DNA from: Paramacrobiotus metropolitanus
Lineage: Eukaryota > Tardigrada > Eutardigrada > Parachela > Macrobiotidae
Length of the DNA stretch: 64,000 nucleotides
Direction: 5' to 3'
Assembly (NCBI RefSeq): GCF_019649055.1
Contig: NW_026570276.1
Span: forward strand, 868,001-932,000
Below are positions 57,883 through 64,000 of the stretch, in pieces (within the stretch, counting starts at the first letter, position 1; every line of letters begins with the position of its first letter). The translations under genes were made by a program, and so were the position numbers. The notes beneath the pieces are model-generated. The model saw only the letters and a program-made list of their open reading frames with translations, ran no database searches and was not told where the DNA came from.

Positions 57883-58318
57883 CGCAGTGGTACCACAAAG
57901 CAAATCGAACGGCTTTACGGAGGGTTGACACAGGCAGCGAAGTGAGTTTATGGTACGGGGGACAGCCCAATGACTCTAGGTTTCTAACTTCGGGTAGGTA
58001 CTGCTCCAGCAGCCGGCACTTCTCTAGACCTTTTGCAAAGAACCGTATTGCATTCGGCCGTCCAATTCTTCGGAAAATGTCCTCCAGGGCGCAAGTCATT
58101 TGGTTATGCCGGTACTCGCCTTCTGTATACCACACCAATCCATGTGAGTGACGAGCTTGTTGTTTTAGCGCACGGTCATGCTTGCTAGCGAATCGCGGGA
58201 GCGTGAAGGTGTAGAGGCTTTGCTCGGCTTTTTCGGGACAGTAGAAAGCCAGTTGCTTAATATATTTCGTTCCGTCGATAACAAACCAGTCGGCATCCAG
58301 TATGCAGGGTGTTGCCAT
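57815..58318 (-). CDS. Unknown 167-aa element protein, possibly RNase H-fold/DnaQ-like
   Basis: The ORF is unbroken, with an ATG at 58318 below the palindrome array. The N-terminus reads CILDADWFVIDGTKYIKQLA, a strand with an acidic residue followed by an IKQLA strand. Then come HSHGLVWYTEGEY, IRFFAKGLEKCRLLEQYLP and LESLGCPPYHKL, and a C-terminal Cys/His cluster (WYHCDAQNHQCRCRCGL). Proteins with this order (IKELA-type strand, HG-x-x-W, V/F-x-G-x-x-K, LE-x-x-GCP, then C-x-H...C) occur beside animal transposons, and I believe they have an exonuclease-like RNase H fold. That is from memory and unproven here. The TBP-like gene starts within its last 68 bases. Confidence 0.55.
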   Translation of the reverse strand: MATPCILDADWFVIDGTKYIKQLAFYCPEKAEQSLYTFTLPRFASKHDRALKQQARHSHGLVWYTEGEYRHNQMTCALEDIFRRIGRPNAIRFFAKGLEKCRLLEQYLPEVRNLESLGCPPYHKLTSLPVSTLRKAVRFALWYHCDAQNHQCRCRCGLKHYPGPEED

Positions 58319-58419
58319 GTTTCAAAAAGTGTTTTTAATCGCAAAGTTTACCAAACGACAACTAAACTGATGGTCGCTGCCGATCAGGTTCGCTGACCAG
58401 TTGGTTGAACGTTGGACCA

Positions 58420-58845
58420 CGGGATAACAGGAACCAGTTATCTGAATGGTGTGTCGATTACCAGAAACGGTTATCCGTATGGTTCATGGATAACCGTGAC
58501 TGGTTATCCGTATGGACAGTTGATAACCGAAACTGGTTATCGGTACGGACCACGGATAACCGTAACTGATAATCCATAAAGATTGTGATAACCGTTTCTG
58601 ATTATCCGTGCGGCCCATGGATGATCGGCCCTGATTACCCCGTTTGGACCGTAAATAACCGAAACTGGTTATCCGTACAGTACATAGATAACCGAAACTG
58701 AATATCCATGAGGGTTAACGATAACTGTATCCGGTTATCCTTACGGTCCATGGATGACCGAAAACAGTCATCTTGGTTCAAGAATAATTATGGAATCCGA
58801 ATAACTGAAGCGCCGTCGGATAATCGCGACTGATTAACTTTGTCC
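58420..58845. repeat. Array of about 12 imperfect palindromes, period about 33 bp (GGATAACCG-AACTGGTTATCCG)
   Basis: Units start at about 58422, 58457, 58488, 58521, 58554, 58587, 58619, 58653, 58686, 58718, 58752 and 58780, with a last partial one near 58818. Each unit has a left half GGATAACCG, a short AACT spacer and a right half GGTTATCCG, followed by TA(T/C)GG; single-base changes are scattered. The array lies between the divergent starts at 58318 (minus) and 58952 (plus). Related units lie in front of the polymerase and the five-exon gene. By analogy with baculovirus hr regions it may act as enhancer and/or origin; the function is inferred. Confidence 0.8.
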
Positions 58846-58872
58846 CCAAACCCATCGACCAACAAACCCCAC

Positions 58873-58880
58873 TATAAAAG
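58873..58880 (+). promoter_or_regulatory. TATA box of the PC4-like gene
   Basis: TATAAAAG, about 72 bases before the ATG at 58952 and about 30 bases past the palindrome array. Confidence 0.65.
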
Positions 58881-58951
58881 CCTAGCAGCTTTAGGAAACA
58901 GCTAGTCAATCTAGTTTTTTTTCTATTGCCTATCCAGTTTCCGGAATAGAT

Positions 58952-59934
58952 ATGGAGTTCATTGATTTGTTTGGCGCAAAGCCACCTCAGCCGGACCCTA
59001 GCAAGCGTAAGCGAAAAGACGGGGGGCGAACGGACGTTAAGAAGACTAAACCGAGCGGACAGGAGGCGGATGTTGAGAAAGGCAAACTAGCCAATCTACC
59101 GGATGGTGTGAACTCTCATCCGCGCTTTGCTTTCACGCAAGTGGGAAGGCCGGTGTATCGCTTGGGCAACGACAAATTTGTTTACGTGGGACCAAACACC
59201 GACGGGAAGATCAGTACGATTCGTATCGTTTTTGGTGAATGGAAGGAGCAACCGGACAATTCCTGGAAAGCCAGCTACGGGAAGAACGTTTCGCTATCTA
59301 AAACCGGTTTTCTCCGTTTGGCCGCGCTCATGCTGACCGAAAAAGCCGACATGGATGAAGCGGCCCGGGCCAGCGCAGCCGAAACTGGACGGCTGACACC
59401 GTTGTATCTGTTGGACAGTAGCATGTATTTTGGTTGGAGCCGTTTCAATGGCACCAACGTGGCCACGATTCGGCGCTTTGAAGTGAAGGGTGGGGATATG
59501 ATTCCTACTCGTTACGGTATCTCTTTCGGTGAACGATGCTATGATGGGTTAAAAGGTTTAATGAAGGACCTGCAGCTGTTCAAGGACATTGCCAAAATCC
59601 AAAAGGAACAGGGTACCCAAGACCCAATCAAGGAAGGACTGACCTTCTCAACGCTGTGTGAAAATATTGCTGATGCTTTGGCGCCACTGGTCAAGCAATT
59701 GGACAACGGACGTTTCAACGCTGTCATGAAGACAACTATGTACCGTCCGATGCGGAATGGAACGGGGCCGTGGAGCGCCTTTTGGAATTACGTATGGTCC
59801 ATGGGATCTTGTTTGGATTGGATAAGCTAAGTGTTGAACAGGCTCTGGACCTCGATGTGGTTGGTTTTTTGGCTAAACATGGTGATAAAATTCGAACCAA
59901 GGTTGGAGATATCATTTCGGCTGATTATTGTTAA
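58952..59934 (+). pseudogene. Protein with two PC4 (p15)-like segments, frame-broken near the C-terminus, about 327 codons
   Basis: The N-terminal 45 residues are a basic KRKRKDGG-type tail, likely nuclear-targeting. Segment 1 (about 65-130) reads YRLGNDKFVYVG, STIRIVFGEW and KNVSLSKTGFLRLAAL. Segment 2 (about 150-205) reads GTNVATIRRFEVKGGDMIP followed by TRYGISFGERCYDGLKGL. Both follow the PC4 pattern: strands, I-R-x-F/W, then a G-I-S-L/F turn leading into a helix. PC4 binds single-stranded DNA and assists transcription initiation; a viral ssDNA-binding role in replication is equally possible. A break like one lost base lies near 59731; the other frame then reads through to a stop at 59932 with natural sequence (GILFGLDKLSVEQALDL). 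Family assignment is by eye and moderate. Confidence 0.6.
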
Positions 59935-59987
59935 GTTGCTGTTTTTCATCTACTTGTACGAATAACGGAAACGGGTGAGTGATTTTT

Positions 59988-60497
59988 TTATTTCATTAAA
60001 CGCTTACACATTTGTCGGAGAAGAGCTCCATCCACCATGGTTGTATTAATGTCGAAAAAAGAATTAACATACTGACAAACCATTTTGTCGTTGCTTGTTC
60101 GGCTATCCGTAAACAAATGCACAATATTAGTGTATGACTCACCACCACAGCGTCGTAGAATAAAAACAAACAGTACTGCCCACAGACAGTGCTAAATTCA
60201 GACTGAAACTGTTCATTTTGTAGAGTTATTTCATTGGCTGCCACCAGTGACGCAAAATGCGGAGAGTAGCTTTCCAAAGTTTTCCCGTACGAATCAAACA
60301 TTTCCATTTTACCAGCCTGTTCTTGGTACAGCGCAATCCAGTGTTCGCCTTCTTGGTCGGCTGGGTCGGTATTCACCACACGCTCCCGGAAAAGGTGCCA
60401 GTGTTGCTGGAACTTGATCGCTGGCATACACCCCACGAAATACGGCTGTGGTCTGAGGTTTCCCATGGAGTGCTGAGGTAATTTCCTGTGTATTCAT
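59988..60497 (-). pseudogene. Adenain-like cysteine protease (virion maturation), frame-broken, about 170 codons
   Basis: This protease would cleave capsid precursors. The start is the ATG at 60497, whose ATGA overlaps the major-capsid stop. The first frame reads TTAVFRGVYASDQVP, the usual N-terminus. After a break of the two-base-loss type (about 60375) comes VVNTDPADQEGEHWIALY with the catalytic His. Next is EMFDSYG, which holds the Asp/Glu position, and VCGQYCLF with the catalytic Cys. A second break, like one lost base (about 60155), precedes RRCGGESYTNIV and the C-terminus ending at 59988. All three catalytic positions are present. Adenovirus, Polinton and adintovirus proteases share this H-D/E-Q-C layout. 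Confidence 0.87.
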
Positions 60498-61828
60498 GTT
60501 GTAAAGTCCGCAATGAGCTGTCGATGCTGGTTGATTTCGATAATGCTGTCATAGACCAGCATGCACACCATCATAATGGTATTTTTCAATGGTTTGCCAA
60601 AGACACCGAGACACTCAGGTTTCCCTGTTTGATCAGTGTCAGTGGTCCACGGCCGGTATGTCCTGGCGTCAAGTCGAATCCAAAAATGGTGTATCCGTCA
60701 TTATACTGGGTCCGATTGAATGGTAAGCCGCCTTGCAAACTGGGTCGGTGTCCCAGTGTGTCCAGCAGCCCGTCGTAGCACTCCAACGATAGATTATGCG
60801 CAAAATCGGCAGTGTAGGGTTTCGTAGGGTAGCTCTGACCGTCCACTTCGACGCTGATTTGTGTAATGTTGAAGTGTTGGAAGTTGAAAGGATTTTTCTT
60901 TTGCGATCCGTGAAAGTCTTCGCTGTCCACAAAACCAATAAAGACAACCTTGGGAATTTGTCCAATCTGCAAATTGCTGATTACGGTGCTTTGGGTTCGT
61001 TGGGGAATGTCCGACACGCGCATCACCACGCGTTCGATATGGTACTTGACCGTCTTTTTCAACAGTTCTCCAGCGACGGCGGTCAGAAAGTCCGGTGATG
61101 GAATGTAGCGACGTACTGACAAACGCGCGTTACGGATAAATGGTTTGAAGGTCTTGGTGGTGTCCGTATCCCATACGCGTAGGGCAAACTCTGGTCGACT
61201 TACCACTAGGCGAATATTGACGGGAACACCGGTGCACAGCGGTTTGCTTTGGTCAAAAAGGTCCGAAAATAGCTTGCCGGAAAGCTGCACGTATTGTCCT
61301 GCATTAAATAGTGCCGCTCGATTTTTTTCACCGTTATTGGCGGTTTCACTGTTGAAGGAACCTGGGCTATCGTAATAAAAAGCGGCAGATGTCAGTTGGC
61401 TTTGTTGGGCGTCCAGTGTGAGACAACAGTGATTCTAGGTAGGCGCGGTACGGGTAGAAAGTTGCGGCATCCGAGATCAATCGGTTGGCTACCGTCACAT
61501 GGCATGAGGAAAACAGGGAGTGCAGAAGGTTGTTAACTGGTGCCACTCCATCAGCCGTTGTTATCAGTTCCCATTCACCGGTACTCTTACGGACTTTAAT
61601 ACCCACTTCTAATTCCAGGATCATGTCCGCTAAACTGAGTAGTCCGGACGTGCTAGGCGGAATGAAGAAATTGATGTCACCGGCTGATCCGTTGTCCGTT
61701 AGGATGGTAGTGGGGTTGAGCTTCTCATGCTCGGTGCGCCATCGGTCCGTTAAAGTCGCCGGTAATGCAAAGAGCTGGTTCTCCAGTTGCATGGCCGGCT
61801 CCGAATTTTCCATCATCAACATGGCCAT
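60494..61828 (-). pseudogene. Major capsid protein (double jelly-roll, hexon-like), frame-broken, about 445 codons
   Basis: This would form the pseudo-hexameric capsomers. N-terminal features are NFFIPPSTSGLLSLADMILE, VNNLLHSLFSSCHVTVANR and FYPYRAYLESLLS, the signature of Polinton/adintovirus capsid proteins (P-Y-R-A-Y-L-E-x-L-L-S). Further in are SGKLFSDLFDQSKPLCTGV (the L-x-x-D-x-F-x-Q-x-K/R-x-L-x-x-G-V block) and LSLECYDGLLDTLG. The C-terminus after the last break has NTIMMVCMLVYDSIIEINQ, the typical D-x-x-I-E-I end. Breaks lie at about 61415 (two-base-loss type) and 60598 (one-base-loss type). It starts three bases after the minor capsid stop. Confidence 0.88.
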
Positions 61829-61831
61829 TTT

Positions 61832-62230
61832 TCAAAAGAAGTCGGGGATATTGGTAGGAGGAATACGTTTAACTCGTAGAACTTTACGTCGAACTCGTCG
61901 TTTTTTCCGGACACCTTCACCTTCTTGGGAAGCGAATCGTTTTCCAATGGCTGTTCCCGCACGCGAGGCTACCTCTTTAATAGCCCCGGTCGCCGCTTCT
62001 TGCAGGTGAGGGGTAGCCGCTTCAAGAGCGGCTCTGGCATGCGGTGCCGCCTTTCGTAATATGGGTTGAACAAATCCTGATAGCTTGGCAAACAGGTTTT
62101 TCAAAATCTGCGGGAAGCCGGATCCGTTTTGCAGGGTTCCTCGGTACCGGATCAATGCGCTGCCACCCGTCTGACTGACAAAGACGTTTTCATATCGCCG
62201 GGGATCCGGCACGTACGCAACGAGAGGCAT
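61832..62230 (-). CDS. Basic minor capsid/core protein (pVI- or pX-like), 132 aa, unbroken
   Basis: Position between penton and major capsid, a Gly-rich start (RYRGTLQNGSGFPQILKNLF), an Ala-rich amphipathic middle (HARAALEAATPHLQEAATGA) and a strongly basic end (KKRRVRRKVLRVKRIPP) match the small minor capsid proteins of Polintons, which resemble adenovirus pVI/pX. Such proteins link DNA or the inner capsid face and are often cut by the viral protease. A GxxG site suited to adenain-like cleavage is not obvious. It is one of only a few genes in the late cluster without a break. Confidence 0.75.
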   Translation of the reverse strand: MPLVAYVPDPRRYENVFVSQTGGSALIRYRGTLQNGSGFPQILKNLFAKLSGFVQPILRKAAPHARAALEAATPHLQEAATGAIKEVASRAGTAIGKRFASQEGEGVRKKRRVRRKVLRVKRIPPTNIPDFF

Positions 62231-62263
62231 TTTAGTAGAGTCGTTGTGGTCGGAAATGTAGCT

Positions 62264-63197
62264 TTACAAGGATTTTCCCGTTTGAAACTTGGCGTCGTCT
62301 CCCAGGTCGTTGGCAATGGTCAGCTTTATGGTTTCGAAATGTTGGCGTAATACAGGGACATAGTGGGAATGTCGAATCTGGCCTCCACAATCTGATTGAC
62401 TTCTCCTCTAATAGGCACGGAACGTAAAAACTGCGCTGCGGTATCGCCGATCAAGCTGTAGTCGGCCACATCGCTGTATACAAACAGGCTTTGATTACCC
62501 AGCAGAGTGTTGACCGGTCGCTCCGAAATAAAGCTGGTCAATTTGGGATTAGGAGGCTTGGCCAGAAATGATAGGTACTGGATACTGATGTTCTTTGTCT
62601 CCATAGGAAATGGACCGATGAACGCATTGCTGTTACTTTCCATCGGCACATCCGGTTTTAATACACTATGTTCAAATCCCAGCATTTTTTGTAAGACTAT
62701 TGACGACGGGGAAAGACGACGGAAACCCGATCGTTGCCAATATTCAGTCGGACCCGATGATTGGTGGCGGTCAGCAGCTGAACGGTGAAAGCTCTGTCCG
62801 CAGTCAAAGCGCTCTTGTCAGCGTGCACCGTATCGTCCACCATGTACGATCCAACCTTGGGTACCAATGAATTAATGGTTTTCAGTAACAACTCTGCATC
62901 TTTGTAATTTCCAGGGGATAGTGATCTCGTCGGTATGGACAACTTGGTCCGCGGCCTCCAAAAAATTCGCTTCATCCTTTTTTAATCTGAATTCTCGAAC
63001 GATGTGCACCTCAATCTTTTGCTCAACTGGAAGTGTGAAAAGGAGTTGAGGTACTGTAGTTCAACGAGGGCCATTTCCCATTTCCCTTTCAGGGTAATGG
63101 GATGCTTCAGTTTGGTCGTCCAATTGGACGGAGTATTGTTGGGGTCCGTGGCGACGTCGCTTGGCAGCGTCACGTAGAACGGTGCTCCTTCATACAT
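62264..63197 (-). pseudogene. Penton (single jelly-roll minor capsid protein), frame-broken, about 312 codons
   Basis: The N-terminus, VTLPSDVATDPNNTPSNWTT then LKGKWEMALVELQYLN, is the strongly conserved start of Polinton pentons (L-P-S-N/D...N-T-x-S-N-F/W-x-x-x-L...G-x-W-E-x-A/G-L-x-E-x-x-Y). Later parts are GNYKDAELLLKTINSLVP, NHRVRLNIGNDRVSVVFP, MLGFEHSVLK and the terminal LTIANDLGDDAKFQTGKS (the D-D-L-G-x-x-x-x-F-x-x-G-K end). Breaks lie at about 63027, 62706 and 62335 (one-base-loss type) and 62912 (two-base-loss type). The start overlaps the integrase end by 28 bases. It would occupy the capsid vertices. Confidence 0.85.
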
Positions 63198-64000
63198 GAT
63201 GCCTTGATCCAGGAATCGTGTTCAGGTCCGTAACCTAACCACCGTACTAATATCTTTTCTCCACGGCGTTTAATAACGCGATCAATGGTATGTTCTTTGT
63301 GTTCCGGGTGCGACACTTTGGAAAGTTCGTGTTCATAGAATGTTCCTTGGATAGGTTGGTCTTGGTAGTCCTGTAGTCGGTATACCGGTACGGTATGGAA
63401 ATGACTTTATTAACGTAGAACACCTCCTCCTTAAATCGATACGTATAGCTTTTCTCCACCTTGGTTTTGTGCACAGCGATGCGAACCGCATCACCGACCT
63501 TGAACCGAGGTCGCCGGGCCTTATTCGTAGGATACAACTTGTTAAATACTGCCAATGAATTGTGTTGTGTGACGTCAATGGGTCGCAATCCATGGGCCCG
63601 ATGTTTTGAATGGTTATACGAGTACACGAAATCTTGCAGTTTATCAATGTACCGCGTCGACACTCGCGCTCGGAACAAGCGAAACATCCGTGTTTTGATG
63701 GTGCGAATGACGCGTTCGGCCATGGCACATTTGATGTCTTCGTTTTCCGATGTGAAGAAATGAATCTTTTTTTCTTTCAGAAAAGTCTTGACGGTGGTGT
63801 TAACAACTTCGGTTCCTTTATCGTATTGCAGCTTCTCCGGTTCGCCGAGTTCTTCAAAGGCCTGTGACAAGGCGTTTTTGGTTTCTTTGGCCGTTTTTGT
63901 TTTCATCGGTTGAATGCTCAGCTTTTTGGAAAAGCAATCAATCACAAAGAGCAGGTGTTTGTATCCATCATTTTCTTTGGAATATTTTGACAAATCAGCC
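63170..64000 (-). pseudogene. Retroviral-type DDE integrase with chromodomain-like tail, N-terminus outside the window, frame-broken
   Basis: This enzyme would insert the element into host DNA. The visible catalytic core has LLFVIDCFSKKLSI (first Asp), KLQYDKGTEVVN (second Asp) and AMAERVIRTIKTRMFRL (Glu), with the D-35-E spacing of retroviral-type and Polinton integrases. DFVYSYNHSKHRAHGLRP and PRFKVGDAVRI are the usual downstream blocks. A break like one lost base lies at about 63381. Beyond it the other frame reads YEHELSKV and then KILVRWLGYGPEHDSWI, the end of a chromodomain-like module (V-x-W-x-G-Y-x-x-x-x-x-S/T-W). The stop is at 63170, inside the penton N-terminus. Confidence 0.88.

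Larger units (their letters stand above)
49839..64000. mobile_element. Polinton/adintovirus-like element (right copy), at least 14 kb, running off the right edge
   Basis: The element carries protein-primed-type DNA polymerase B, DDE integrase with chromodomain-like tail, adenain-like protease, double-jelly-roll major capsid, penton and a basic minor capsid protein: the defining gene set of Polinton/Maverick transposons and adintoviruses. It adds a TBP-like gene, a PC4-like gene, an ORF of unknown role and two unknown genes. The left limit is uncertain: the 143-aa ORF at 49.84 kb may be its first gene, and no terminal repeat was found. No packaging ATPase is visible in the 14 kb seen. Confidence 0.85.

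Noticed and set aside
60309-60497. Separate small gene of 62 codons next to the protease
   Set aside because: Its first 35 residues are the normal N-terminus of the adenain-like protease; the apparent separation is a frame break.
62697-62975. Independent 92-aa protein between penton fragments
   Set aside because: It is the middle third of the penton in a third frame; both borders are frame breaks.

Overview
The window reads as nuclear DNA of a small animal. Several genes have conventional GT-AG introns (about 50-350 bases in most genes, 2.4 kb in one), and there are signal-peptide and type II membrane proteins, an Ig-domain gene, a lipocalin-type gene, a galactose-3-O-sulfotransferase and many fold-back transposons. 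I cannot name the phylum securely; a tardigrade or similar minute ecdysozoan is a guess. I see no bacterial operons, rRNA, tRNA or CRISPR array.

Two stretches are endogenous copies of a large DNA virus/transposon of the Polinton (Maverick)/adintovirus kind. The right stretch (about 49.8-64 kb, running off the edge) holds an unknown 143-aa ORF, an unknown five-exon gene, a seven-exon protein-primed-type DNA polymerase B, a TBP-like gene, an ORF of unknown role, a 33-bp-period palindrome array, a PC4-like gene, and a compact minus-strand morphogenesis cluster: integrase, penton, minor capsid, major capsid, adenain-like protease. The left stretch (1-3.4 kb, running off the left edge) holds a genome-packaging ATPase, a second TBP-like gene, an unknown 186-aa ORF and a viral-type IAP (two BIR domains plus RING). 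The ATPase is the one core gene missing from the right stretch.

The most unusual content is transcriptional. Both elements encode a protein the length of the TBP core with two TBP-type repeats. The right one also encodes a protein with two PC4-like segments. Several element genes have clear TATA boxes, and copies of a GGATAACCG-type palindrome lie in front of three right-element genes and form an array of about 12 units between two divergent genes. I infer an element that brings part of its own initiation machinery.

Most element genes have natural starts and stops but are broken by small frame losses. Nineteen steps look like one missing base and three like two missing bases; I found no gain of bases and no independent nonsense mutation in them. 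A host exon shows one such break. Deletion-biased decay or a deletion-biased assembly error would both explain this.

Between the elements (3.4-49.8 kb) is host DNA. From left to right it holds: a basic SR-rich ORF; a 2.2-kb element with 249-bp inverted repeats; a Mutator-like element with an Ulp1-type protease remnant; a three-exon Ig-domain gene; a LINE 3' remnant; a GTPase-family gene with a broken duplicate of its last exon; a SAP-like exon; two paralogous four-helix membrane-protein exons (one with PPxY motifs) on either side of a nested fold-back element; an Ig-gene pseudogene; the lipocalin-type gene; the sulfotransferase; and a two-exon hypothetical gene.
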